From the NCBI GenBank assembly GCA_033032175.1, contig CM065322.1:4712001-4776000 (forward strand): DNA of 64,000 bases. Direction: 5' to 3'. A program made the translations under genes and the position numbers. Shown here piece after piece: positions 24,780 through 36,290 of the stretch; position 1 is the stretch's first letter, and each line of letters opens with the position of its first letter. This DNA is from Saturnia japonica (lineage: Eukaryota; Arthropoda; Insecta; Lepidoptera; Saturniidae). The notes beneath the pieces are model-generated. The model did no database searches and had not been told where the DNA came from. It saw only the letters and a program-made list of their open reading frames with translations.

Positions 24780-25065
24780 TCTGTCTGTATGTACAAGATT
24801 TTGATGGAGCCGGCTGCACGCACAAAAACATGACTCATGCGGCGTTACCTCGCTCTGAGGCGTTCCATTTAAGGCTTGAAGTGCAAGCGAGAGCGCGGAA
24901 CGAGCGACAAAGAGGCACAACCGGCCTGGCATTCGGCAGCGTTCGACATCTGTCTCTCTCCTACTTGAGTGAGCGATGCGTCCGCGTGGACAGCTGCTAT
25001 ACAATAATACATTTACATGTTTTCGTCAAGTATGAAGTGCAGTGAAAAGTGAATGTGGTGTCAAT
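24780..25065. promoter_or_regulatory. GC-rich block, candidate promoter or 5' UTR
   Basis: A clearly GC-richer patch in AT-rich surroundings, with several CpG, GAGAGCGCGG, and a CTCTCTC tract at about 24953-24961. It is followed by an AGTGCAGTGAAAAGTGAA stretch typical of insect 5' leaders. It lies about 2 kb upstream of the tetraspan ATG on the same strand, so a non-coding first exon is possible. The open frames here on both strands look incidental. It could instead be an unrelated repeat. Confidence 0.35.
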
Positions 25066-27113
25066 TGTTTATAACAATGATAATTGCGGCGATAAATGTA
25101 ATGATTCTTTCGATATTAAATATTGTTCAGTGATATATTATCGAATATTCGTGCTTTCATCATTAAAATAAATAGCATCGATCCGCTAGTGCAGCGATTG
25201 TAGGATATGCTATAATTGACAAAACTATAACAATAAGTTAACAGAACTATTTGTATTTATGCGTACAAATAAATGTAACTTGATCAATTCAATTATCATT
25301 TCCATTTACCTCATTCTCTTTATCCATACAAAATATCTAGCAAAGAAATAAAATTAAATTTTCTTTTGAAAAATGATACCATTCCATCAGTATTTTCTTA
25401 TGACGTTGTCACGTTCAACTATCGCCAGTACACCGACTTTACAGACAATCGATTTTTTTTTTTCAAATTTTCCGATATTCCTTATATGTAAATAGGATAA
25501 CTCACGAATGTGCCTGAGAATAAAAATTATTTGTTTGTCTGCTTGTATGTCCCGATTCTTATGAAATTTTGTACATGAGATGCTTGTCATTGGTCATAAG
25601 ATTTTTTAATCTACTTTTAGAGATGGTAAAAAATATATTTCAAAATATATGTTTTTATTAATAGATACTTAACCGATTTTGAAGTAACTCCATGATTGAT
25701 GGGCTGTAAGAATTATACATAATACTTTTACAAATAGTAAAAAATAATAATTACAAACCGATGTTCATGAAATTACTACACGGGTAGTAGGTATATTATT
25801 TTAGGTGGCCATAAAAATGGTCAATAAATTAGTAAAAATAAAATTACTTGATGAAAATAACTACTACGTAACTAATAAATACGTGAAGAACCGCAGGCGC
25901 ACCGCTAGTGAAGTATAATGTTCTTTTTTCATAGATTTTAATATCGTTTTAGTATTATTAAATTTATAGGTAAACCATGGACGTATAAAATATTTCATTT
26001 AACATACAGTTTCAAATGAGATAAGTACCTAAGTACAAATATCAATTTAAAAAAAACACTACGTAGCTAACCCGTGCGAATATTTCGCACTGTGTATACA
26101 ACGTAGTAGTTCTATATATTTGGGGTTTCGCACATTAATTAGAATGTAAAACTAATGTCATGTTTTATATACATTGACAATAGATGACGCCATCAATATA
26201 TTTTCATTAAAATCAACAGATGGCATTCTTAGGGAACAAGTTTTTGTTTCAATCATAAATTTTGTTGAAGAATTATACTATCGAAGATACCATGGCGTTG
26301 TCAGGAAAAAAAACCATTACGAAATAATAATATTTCGCTCATGCACTATGTATACGATGTAAAAGTTGGTAAAAAATGTAAAAATAAAACGCTTACTTAT
26401 TTCCGTTACACAGACGTTATTGCCAGCCTGTAGCTTTTCTGTTGATTTTAGATATTTTTTGGAGTTTTAGTGGACCTTTTTTAATGTTGAAAGCGGCTGG
26501 AATAAAAATTTTGAGATTTTTATAGATGTTTCATTCATCATCATTTCAGATTAATGCACAAAAACTAAAACCAGTTTAATTATTTAAGAGTAAGTAGTCA
26601 GATGTAATGATTTTTTCTTTCAATAATTCAATATAGTTTTTAAGACTAACCCGTAAAACATTTCTCTAATTATCCTACGAAATATAACATTATATTCGGA
26701 ACGCATTTAGGAACTTATCATATTGTATTTATTATTTGGGAAATTTTGTTGTTTCACTTACCGGCAACACCACAAAGTTGCAAAGAATTCAAAGTTGTTT
26801 ATAATTGTGAAGGTGTGAGAGGTTGATAATCAAAGTTTTTATGATTTTTGCTTTACCGTATCTAAAGGTAAAATAGTCAACATTTTCAATTTAACTGGGG
26901 TCTAGATTATATTTACGCGAAACAACGCAAACTATGTGGTTTCTCATAAAAAATATTTTTTAAATTATTATCTGTAGTTTCTAGGTGTGGCATGAAATTG
27001 CCGGATAATTTCTTCACCTTACATTTCAATCTCACTTTACAGAAGATTAAGAAAGGTTTGACGGTTATTACGTTCTTTTCAAGCATTCAATAATTATAGA
27101 ATAATACGAAAAA
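25066..27113. other. AT-rich, upstream of tetraspan gene
   Basis: No coding evidence. May include a first intron if transcription starts in the GC-rich block at 24780-25065. Fragments with Helitron-like end words (CGCACCGCTAGT near 25900; AGCTAACCCGTGCGAAT near 26065). Confidence 0.35.
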
Positions 27114-27300
27114 ATGCCAGTCCTGGAATCATGCTGGTCGCCGTGCATTTGGTCTTCGAATGTGAAGAGTGGATCTAGAGCAGTCGCGGTGTACACCTCA
27201 GCAATGAGTTTAGTGTTGATCACGTTCATTGCATATCAGATGGACGGCGGAGATTCCACACAACTATGGAATCCTCTCTTTGAAGCTGATGTGAGACTTT
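27114..27300 (+). CDS. Tetraspan gene exon 1
   Basis: ATG in the context GAAAAAATGCC; 62 codons plus one base; donor TTT|GTAAGT. It encodes the Cys/Trp-containing N-terminus, transmembrane segment 1 and the first outer loop ([19 protein letters not shown]). Confidence 0.82.
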
Positions 27301-30300
27301 GTAAGTATAAATTGAGGCCTCTAAAATTAGAGTGGCCTATTTGCTTTTTTCGATAAATTATGCTATCATCTATGTTAGTATCATGTAAATAAATAGGCTA
27401 CCTATTGTGGTTTTGTAAAAGCACATTTTTAGTTCATGAATATGTTAATAGGTCAATTTATCTAAAAAGCTGGTAGGTCACTGGTTCTTGTGGCTTCAAT
27501 AATTGTGCCTTTAAATAGAATTTTTGGTAGATTTTGTATATCATGTAGGTACTTTTGATGCTGATTTATTTATTGGTTTTTCAAAACATAATGTTAAAAT
27601 ATTAACTGAACCTTTAGAACCATTCTTAGTGTATAAATATTGTATTTTTCTCTGACTTTGTTGTATTTTAATGTTCCAATTAGTATATGAATTGTTGTTG
27701 ACTGTAGCACAGTTTACTGTATTACTGTCATCAACATAATTATTTATGTGGTAATTAATATGTTAAATAAATAAATATTCTAATTCCATCACACATGCAC
27801 TCGCTACGGTGGTTCTTAACAATCTTAAAAAGAAACTGGCGAGTTGCACATGCAATTCTTGTGTAGCAGCTTTACAAAATATACTAGTTTATGAGCTCAT
27901 ATAGAAATGATGGCAATTTCATAACATTTTATTATTGTTTTATTTTAGGCTTAATATAATATTCCAATTAAAATAGTGTGGCATAAATGCATCTGATATC
28001 TTTATTAATATAATGTAAACTTTAAATATACACTATAATAATAATGTTACATGTTACTTAGATACTAATCATGAAATGTATGACTTATTGTGGATTTGGA
28101 AATGATACTAGATGCTTATTTTGTCAACATAATTATTTATGTATTAATTAATCTGTTAAATAAATAGGTATTTTATTCTATATATCAATACTGGAATCAT
28201 TTATAATTACATCTATAAATTATACTGAAAACTTCTATATACCACAAATTCAGCATACAGGGTTTTTTTGAACTAAATCTCACTTGATTTTATATGCCTC
28301 TGTGGTCAATGATCTTGATGGTACAATAACTTTAGAAAGAGCTCTCAAGCCCACCAGTAGAACTTTAGTGAAAGCACAGAGATTCCTTTTTCACCAATTC
28401 AACAAAATCAAAAATTAACTCAATTTAGACCCTTAAGAATGTATAATTTGCTTTACATGATTCTTGATCTTATTGTCTGGCATCACAGTAGTAATGTGCT
28501 TAAAAATAAATTATTTTACTGTTTAAAAGATGCAATTACTATTTTATATTTAATTATAATATTGAAATTGCACTTGTTGGTTACAAGTTTAAACTAAGTC
28601 TATCAACACAGCTCAAGAGTTGTGCTACTGAACCATGAATGATGGATTATTTGATGTGGATGGTTGATATTTGAATGGAATAAATAATTTTTATTTATCA
28701 TATGCTATAATAATTTTTTTTATTAATTTCAGCCTTGCAAGTGTTTGGTATTATCTTCATAGTCATATTGACACTTTTAATTGTCTTCTCAGTTTTAATG
28801 GTGAGTTAAATTTATTAATCGAAATCTTTAGTATTAAGTAAAGCAGTGATGGCCCAGTGGTAAAGTGTACAGACATTGCATTGGATTCACATTAGCTTGA
28901 ACCTCTGCAATTAGCCTGAGGTTTTGAGTGAAGGGAACATTGTGATGAAACCATAGCATGGTGGCAGTGCTTTGTCTAATGCCGGACTGGCTAGCTGCCA
29001 CCCTCAAGTTGAATATCTGTTGCCAAGCACTTTTAAGTGTGTTCCCGAAGCTGCACTTGTAAGCCAGTCCTTCCACTAGCCTTAGCATACTACCCATTTT
29101 GGGCCACATCATCATTTAACAGCAGGTGAAATTTTGGCTTGTCAGACCAAGATAAATCTTGTGTGTATCTGTTAGTAATTACCTTCTGAAGTACTCATGA
29201 ATTAAGCTCAATTTACATAATGTATTTATTTTATCAATATGATTGTATACAGATATGTTAGGATGAGATAGCTGGTGCAGTTCGAGTCTTTAACTACTGA
29301 AAAGGGCAGAAAAATTAATATTACTTACTGGGTTTTGTGTCCTATTATTTAAAAATAATAATTTAATATACTTTAATATTGATAGTTCATAACTGCTTCA
29401 TTAGACTAGTTGCCATAAATGCGATCGCTATGCTCGAGGTCCTAGGTTTGATTCGCAGGTCAAACAGTGTTATTGGATTTTTATATGAAATTCTCAGTAG
29501 CAGCTGGGAGATTGGTTTTGTCCCTGATTAATGGCAATAGGCTCGCCCACTATTACATGGTACCTAAAACATACCAAACCTTTTGGGGATACAGGCGTGA
29601 TGGTATGTTATGTAACTTCATAATTACGAAAAGTGTGCTTATCTCGCTAGTTTCACGACGCGCAATTCTTCATAGTGCCGGCCAACCGATCGTGACCGTT
29701 TTGCTGGGAAGGATTTCTTTGGTCGCGCGTAATTTTGAATTCGTAGTATCTTCAACGGTATTTATTTAAATGGAAAACTGTAAAGGTTTATTTTAATGTA
29801 CATTAAATGCTAAAAGGAATTAACTTGATCTGGATAAAGATTAATACTGAATTGGAGAAAATAGCTTTGCAAATAACGTAACTTTTTAAATTATTATGTT
29901 GAAGATAAAAATGGTTATTGCTAGTCAAATAGTCTCTAGGGCATAGTTCCTCAACCTGTTTAGTGTCTTGGCCCTCTAAATAGCCTTAGTGTTTAGTAAA
30001 AAAATAACCTTATGGCTACCCCAGTACAATATGTTAATTTGATGTTTATCAAAGTTTTCTATTTCAATATCTGTCTTGATTTACGAAGAATCGTCTTTAT
30101 TTTGATATGTCATATGAAAATGGTGACATAGAAAATTCTAGACACTTTCTTAAAATATGAGAATCACTCTGGAAACCACCCTGTTAGGGTAAACTAGATA
30201 GCAACACAGCTGACTAGTGGCTCAAAAGAGAGAGAGAGAAAAGAGAGACTTAAGACTTAAAAGGAAAGTCATTATCCAAATAGAGTGATGCCTTTGGACT

Positions 30301-32747
30301 TGAAGTGGAAGAAGCTATCAGTGGAAGGTTCAACCTAAAACTCATATTCATCATCAACACAACTGCTAACAGTAAAAATAATTGCAGAAACAAAAAACAT
30401 GAAATTGTTTAACGGGTTATTCTTCAAACGTTCACATGCATTAAAACCTTCAAAAGAAAAGTTATCTATTGGGTTGTGGCTATATTTACTTTAAAATTAC
30501 TCAATAATAGGATGTTTCGTATGGAGGGCTTATTTTTTGAACACATTGTAGCCCTTATCATGCAAAACTTTGGTCTATGTTTTATGACAGAAATTTAAAT
30601 TTGGATATATTATTAAGGCCATTTATATTCCTTGACTAGAGATGTGAGTTAAAATTATTGTCATTGATACTGAAGATATGATCATCATATAAATTGAAGG
30701 ACAAAACAGGTATCAAGTATTAAATATAAGAGATCAAGGTAGTTTTGCCAGTATGCTGCTTCATAAAACTTTTAGCAGTCATATTTTATTAATCGGCTCT
30801 TTTTAACCTTATTTAGTGAATTGTAACCTATACTACTATTATAAACTGATAACGTTTTAAGAATATGATTATAATATATAGAGGTAATCTCTGGAATTGC
30901 TTCACTGATAGAAAGCTATTTTCGGGCTGATGGTTATGGGTTATATTGTAATTCATTTGCATAAAATCGCAGATAGTTTATTTTTCTGTTTATCTCAGGA
31001 TTGATAAATTGGCCCTAAGTAGAATTATTCAATGTATTGTGTTAATTTATTGTATGACTGTGTTCCAGGTAATCGGAATTAACATATGGATGAGGGGGTT
31101 CATATTACCTTGGCTCTGTACAATGGGATTCATCATAATATTCCAGCTAATATTTGGCTTGTGGTTGCTTGGAGGATACTATATATATGTAAGTGGTCCT
31201 TACATTTCATTATAATTATTTCACCTGAAATATGACCACTGCTATATGGGTCTAATGTCTGCAAAGATAACCACAACAACCAGTCCTATGTTGCCCGCAT
31301 CCAGTACCTTCCTGCAATGTAACCAGGTCATCAGATCACCTTGTGGTGGGTCTGCTGCCCACGCTGCGTCTTCCGGTACGGAGCCGCCACTTAAGAACTA
31401 TTCGGCGCCTATCGACCCTCCACTCTTTGGAGCTACATTGGCCCGCCCACTGCCACTTAAGTCTAACTATTCTTAGAACTATGTCAGTGACTTTGGTTCT
31501 CCTATGGTACTGTGGTAGTGATGGTGAAATTAATGAAAAAGATAAAGAAAGAAAACCTCGTTGTTATTTCTTAAAATGCTGCAACAGGGCCATCTATAAA
31601 TAAATTATAAGTGTTGAAATCAATTATGACGAATGCGCACATTGGGTGATTATATAATGCATAAATGTAACACTAGATGTCAGTATAATATTTTTAGATA
31701 TTTGAGCCTTTACAATATTTGTGTTGAAAATAGTTTAAACTTAATGTTACACTTTCTCCGGAGTCCATTTGTACCACTGAAATACATTTTAATAATTATA
31801 AATTATCAATTCTTACTAAATTTCAGTTGGACGCAACATTCGCAGCTCTCATTGACTTTCTATGGATGGCTTATAATGTAAGTAGCTTTCACTTTTCTGT
31901 TGAAATTTTTGTATCTCGATAAATATGGATAGTTTTATTTAGAAACACTCACATATATGTTCAATGCCGAGGTTTTTTGAGGAAATTATGTGATTGAATA
32001 CTCCTTACTGTCTGTTTTCTTCTTCCCCTTATGGCACAAAATGTTTTCCTCTTCCACTCCACTTTCTTTTATCAACATTCATATCAGCATGTTATGTCAT
32101 GTCTCACACATAAAGAGTTTAATCTTAAAAGTCTTGAGAATAGAAGAAATATTGCAGACCTATGTACCCTTCACAAAGTATCAAATGCTACTCTTGGTAG
32201 TGAATTGAATGTGTAATCTCAATATAAAGGTGCCCACTCGTTCCGTAAGACATCAACAATTGTTAGCGTTCCCCCCTGTAGCAATAATGTATCGGATAAT
32301 AGTCCCATTAATAGAATGTGTAGGCGTTTTAATGATGTTAATTTACAATGCAACATATTTTTCACCAGTCTTCCTAAATTTAAAAACTCAATTATTATTT
32401 TTTAATTGTTAGATTTTCGCCGTCCATTTACATATTATCAGTACTTGTTAATAATAAAAGTGGTGCACATATGTCATAGGGTATTTATTAGATTTAAAGA
32501 GTTACTTAGTTATTGTTATTTTTTTAACTCTTACCTGTATTTGAGCTTCTAGTTATATGACTTTCATCCCTCCTCGAGTTATAAAAAAGTTGCATACCTG
32601 GTGAGTTTGGGAGTGCTAACAGAAAAAAAAATGGGGTAACTTAAATATTGTATTTTTCAGATCTACTGCTGGTTATGCGTGTTCTCTCAATATCAAATAA
32701 TTTTGGAAATGCAATCACCAAATATTGAAATATTAGTCGAATATTAA
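27114..32747 (+). CDS. Small four-transmembrane protein (DUF4728/LAPTM-like), five exons
   Basis: Exons 27114-27300, 28733-28800, 31069-31188, 31827-31877 and 32661-32747 have good GT/AG sites and consistent phases (1,0,0,0). They join to 513 nt: 170 residues and TAA. The start is [15 protein letters not shown]. Hydrophobic segments: about 23-43 ([18 protein letters not shown]), 64-85 ([18 protein letters not shown]), 97-125 ([30 protein letters not shown]) and 126-152 ([17 protein letters not shown], then [12 protein letters not shown]). Four short exons each giving about one segment, and the WLCVFSQYQ end before a short acidic tail, recall insect DUF4728-type tetraspans, which include septate-junction and endosomal proteins; the exact member is not assigned. 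The introns hold SINE, SINE-like and RTE insertions. I infer a membrane protein; substrate or partner unknown. Confidence 0.8.
28733..28800 (+). CDS. Tetraspan gene exon 2
   Basis: 68 nt; acceptor TATTAATTTCAG; donor ATG|GTGAGT. The first two bases complete a Ser codon, then [18 protein letters not shown], transmembrane segment 2. Too short to be found as an open frame on its own. Confidence 0.82.
28846..29110 (+). mobile_element. tRNA-derived SINE, copy C, in tetraspan intron 2
   Basis: Perfect A box TGGCCCAGTGG at 28850-28860, a decayed B box (AGCTTGAACCTC), then GCCTGAGGTTTTGAGTG and CATAGCATGGTGG as in the copies at 11472 and 11774, and a further unmatched segment. It begins only 45 bp after the donor of tetraspan exon 2. 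Confidence 0.65.
29405..29625 (+). mobile_element. tRNA-related SINE-like repeat (second family)
   Basis: CGCTATGCTCGAGGTCCTAG, GTTTGATTCGCAGGTC (decayed B box), ATTAATGGCAATAGGCTCGC and CAGGCGTGATGGTATGTTAT. The inverted copy at 45430-45680 has an intact B box. It lies in tetraspan intron 2. An open frame across it (29467-29769) is not a gene. Confidence 0.6.
31069..31188 (+). CDS. Tetraspan gene exon 3
   Basis: 120 nt; acceptor GTGTTCCAG; donor TAT|GTAAGT. Translation starts [20 protein letters not shown] and includes transmembrane segment 3. An earlier AG at 31000 also exists, but only the 31069 start keeps the usual length and phase. Confidence 0.78.
31247..31535 (-). pseudogene. RTE-type LINE reverse transcriptase remnant in tetraspan intron 3
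   Basis: Minus-strand reading: [21 protein letters not shown], then [18 protein letters not shown], with a stop in a TGG-like codon position and further decay. It matches the RTE C-terminal pattern (RTKVTDIA...LKWQWAGH...RTGKRSVGRP). This segment lies just upstream in the element of the part preserved at 3360-3523. Plus-strand open frames here are shadows. Confidence 0.75.
31827..31877 (+). CDS. Tetraspan gene exon 4
   Basis: 51 nt; acceptor AAATTTCAG; donor AAT|GTAAGT. It encodes [17 protein letters not shown], the first half of the last membrane segment. Confidence 0.8.
32661..32747 (+). CDS. Tetraspan gene exon 5
   Basis: 87 nt; acceptor GTATTTTTCAG; ends TAA at 32745-32747. It encodes [18 protein letters not shown] and a short acidic tail ending ILVEY. 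AATAAA at 33407-33412, about 660 nt downstream, is a possible poly(A) signal. Confidence 0.8.
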   Translation: MYCWLCVFSQYQIILEMQSPNIEILVEY

Positions 32748-33445
32748 TTATACTGGCATAAACACATCAGGAGGCTTCGATTGGAAAGTTTGTTTTTCGT
32801 TAATTTCTGATAACGTGTAATATTTTTGTACACTTAAGAAATGTATTTTTCATGGCCTGTAAATTCAAAAAAGTTTGATTTATAGTTACACTGTTATAGA
32901 TAATTAAATTATCTGTGAAGAAACATTCTTTTGAATGGAGCAATAACAGAAAATTCTGCATAGTTATGAAAAAATAATTTATAAGTTAACATACTATTTC
33001 TAGTATTAAGACTTAACGTATTTAATGTAAAAAAAAAATGTTTAGTGTTCAAATAAGAGATCAAATTTTCAGGGTATGATGACATCTTGTTCAAATCTAC
33101 ACCAATATTTTAAAGTGTCGGTATGAACAAAATGCTCTCACTAAACGAACCATCATTATACATATAAAATTATGGTTAATAATAACTATTATCATATCAT
33201 ATAAGTTATTACATTATGCCAATGTTGAGAGTTGTACAACCTATAAGAATATTTCCAGATCACTTGTTTTAAGAAATCGATTATTATTACATATAGATAT
33301 ACCAACCATTGTGTTCTGTATAAGCTTTCGTTTAAGATTTGTTCATTGTAATGTGTAAATTACGTTGTGTAAACATTTCGCAATGTTCCTCCAGAATCAT
33401 TGTACAAATAAAGGAGCAGAATCTCAAATAATAAAAAGTCAATCT

Positions 33446-34123
33446 TAGAGATGGAATTCTACCCGGTAAACTTCCGGTATACCCTCCCAATCGGGTAAAA
33501 ACGATACATTTACCCGGGTAAATAATCAAACTAGGGTTTTTTAGTTTTTAATTAATCTTACATTATGTCTGATGTTCTGCTTACTATACATTTAAATACA
33601 TAGTATTATAAAAATATGTCATAGAAAATATATGAAGAAAATGATGTTCAATAATGAAGAAATATGTTTTTTTTTCATATCTACTTACCACAATAATAAC
33701 TAAACCATTTATAATAACATGAAGTTATACATGATTACATAAAACTTCTATTCATCAATATATTAATATGAGACTTTGCTTTCATTGTTCACATCAACAT
33801 AAAATAAATTAAAGATTATTGAATAAAAATGTATAGTGAAACAATGTTTTGTGTAGATCTTTTGTGTTTCATGTATATACTTCTGCCTACTGTATATACT
33901 GATAAATGCAGATATATTATTTCCATAACTTACGTTTGACGTGTTTAAATTTACAGTAGTCAATTCTCTTCACAAAATCGGCATAATTAAATGAATTGCG
34001 TATATTTTATAGAAAATGTTTACTCACACTTCAGGTATATTTATTACCCGGATCTTTACCAGATATTTACCCAAATTGGATATTAACCGGATTTTTAACC
34101 TCTGGGTATTTTCCCAACGCCCA
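33446..34123. mobile_element. Possible non-autonomous hAT-like element
   Basis: The left end TAGAGATGGAATTCTACCCG and right end (complemented) TGGGCGTTGGGAAAATACCC are roughly alike, and both are followed inward by repeated CCGGTAAA/GGGTAAA words, as in hAT subterminal regions. No 8-bp target duplication was found, so boundaries are uncertain. Confidence 0.35.
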
Positions 34124-35012
34124 GTTATGATTGTACTAATTTTTATAAATATAAAAACATACCATATTATGTAACTTGCTTTTATGTACCATGTATAAAG
34201 TAATCGAAATTAAAAAAAAAAACAATTGAAATAATTTTATGTAACGTAATTTACATGTATCCTCTGATTGTTATATATATTGTATGATTTTGTAACTGTT
34301 TATAGAAGTAGTATTTAGATTTTTTATAACGACTATGTAATAAGAATTGCAATAGAAACAAATGATATTTAGTGCCTGATAGCAATGTAGTTGCTGTAAA
34401 TCTAGACACTTTAATATTTCTAGACATAAGACCATGACTTAAAGATCCGTCCATTTTATTTATGTAGTTAATTTTATAGAATGAGCCAATGTGTTTTAGA
34501 TTACATTAGATGTTTAATTTACTTTTAGGGAAATAAAATTCAATTTGACTTCATTTCGTACTGCCTTTTCCTTGCACGCACCGTTTCACAAATTTCCAAG
34601 TCCATTCAAATTTGGCATATAGTGTTGCTAATAATTTTTCATACGGTTATGGTATTTTTCAGATGTAGTACACTAAAGAAAAGGAATTTCGTTACTTATT
34701 TGTTTTTGGTAACGTTGCCAATTCTGAGTTCTGAGTAATTTTTATTTTATCTATCTCTCCGTATTTCGAGGTAACACGAGAAATTTGCTGCCTGCTAAAA
34801 TAATGTCAAATTCTGCCTTAATGTCAAAATATAAAAATAAGTTTAAGATGGAAGGTGATATAAATAACGAATGTACGATAAATCATTACTATCTATATTT
34901 TTTAACGAATTTTAATCAATTATAAAAAATATGTTTAATACTGTGTATTTTAAGCTTAAGAGGAATATTTGTAACCCCTTCATTTTTTTGGTATTTATAA
35001 GGTTTATCATTA

Positions 35013-36290
35013 AGAGCGCTCGAACTTTGAAACCGACATATTAATGATAATGCCACAATTATTTTTTATCTTTATTAAGTAGGTATGCATTCAATGACAT
35101 GTGTGGAATATAATTTTTGGTCAATTGGCCTCCATGGATCCGCTGTGGGTGTCGCATCTTTGTGAACCAAGTTTGGATGACATTTACGCATAAATGGGAC
35201 CCAATTTCATGAATAACACTAGTTATGTTGGCTTTCAGGGCACCAGCATTTTGTGATTTTTAAACTGCATAGATTAAAGATTTCACATAGTCAAGCGGTG
35301 TTAAGTCACACGATTTCGGTTGCCAGTGATGTCGCCGGCATGCGAGGTGACTGTACAGAAAAAGTTTGCATAAAACGGAACGAAGCACACGATCCAATAT
35401 GGGCCGATTTGATTAGAGAATCGCTGTTGCCAAACATTTAGGTGCCCTTCTTCTCATTCCAACCGCCACTTCTCTCGAGCGCGCACCGGCACGAACATCG
35501 TTGCCGATATAAAATTAAGAAAAAATACAATCTGGTGGAATCTAAGTATCCTGACCCTGACCTCAACAAAACTGGTGAATAAATGTGATATATCCAACAG
35601 TGACGAAGCGCTCCAACTTCTGTTCCAATAAATTCAATGTTTCCCGTGCAGTATGGTAAGTGGCGCCATTCTGCTGGAATCACATCTTTGTCAGATTAAT
35701 ATCATCCATCCTAGGTCACAATAAGTTTGTTATCATCGTCCGATTTCGGTCGCCATTGTCAGTGAGCTCGGCTCCTTGCGATTCTTCGAAGATTAAGAGT
35801 CGATGTTACGGACTGTAGCGACATCTCTCGCCACAACTGACGCATCTACATAGCGACATCTATCAAGCCACATACGACGCATCCTACATCGCGCTATACA
35901 AATTAACTCAACAATTTTTCTTCCTTTTCTATGGCGGATGAGGAGCTTTACTCTCTGTTCCTCACTTCCGCTAAATGGACTAACAATCCACACCAAACAG
36001 TGACTATTCCCGAGTGTAGAGGCTTCTGATGAATCTGTCGTGGATTTTCTTTGCTCCAAATCTCTCTCTTTCTCTTGAGGACGGCCACGAGGACTATAAA
36101 TTGGATGCAGCGCATGGAACGTTAGGCGAACAGAGCACTGATTTTGATAATAAATTTTAACAATATCATCGCGTTGTTGAATCGTGTAGTCTATGGTTAA
36201 ATGTCAAGACAAAATAATTATTCCCGCCATATTTGACAGCTACAGCTTTATCAAGATGGAGGCTACACATTGTCAAAGTTCAAGCGTACG
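35013..36290 (-). mobile_element. Decayed Tc1/mariner-type DNA transposon, 1278 bp, between TA dinucleotides
   Basis: Ends are imperfect inverted repeats: AGAGCGCTCGAACTTTGA at 35013 and, complemented from 36290, CGTACGCTTGAACTTTGA (14 of 18 match). Each is bordered by TA (35011-35012, 36291-36292), the target site of this superfamily. The length of about 1.28 kb is normal for a mariner-type element. The transposase inside is broken. Confidence 0.75.
35080..36190 (-). pseudogene. Broken mariner-type transposase
   Basis: Minus-strand pieces in order: near 36160 DDIVKIYYQNQCSVRLTF and HALHPIYSPRGRP (N-terminal helix-turn-helix type), near 35690-35625 ATYHTARETLNLLEQKF, and near 35335-35240 WQPKSCDLTPLDYVKSLIY, a stop, then ALKANITSVIHEIG and HGGQLTKNYI. 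The [S/C]DLTPLDY block carries a catalytic aspartate region of the DDE/D fold. Stops and frame changes separate the pieces, so it is inactive. Confidence 0.72.

Noticed and set aside
29467..29769. 100-codon plus frame in tetraspan intron 2
   Set aside because: Its first half is a SINE-like repeat also present at 45430. No splice support.
31246..31603. Plus-strand frames in tetraspan intron 3
   Set aside because: They are the opposite strand of an RTE reverse transcriptase remnant.
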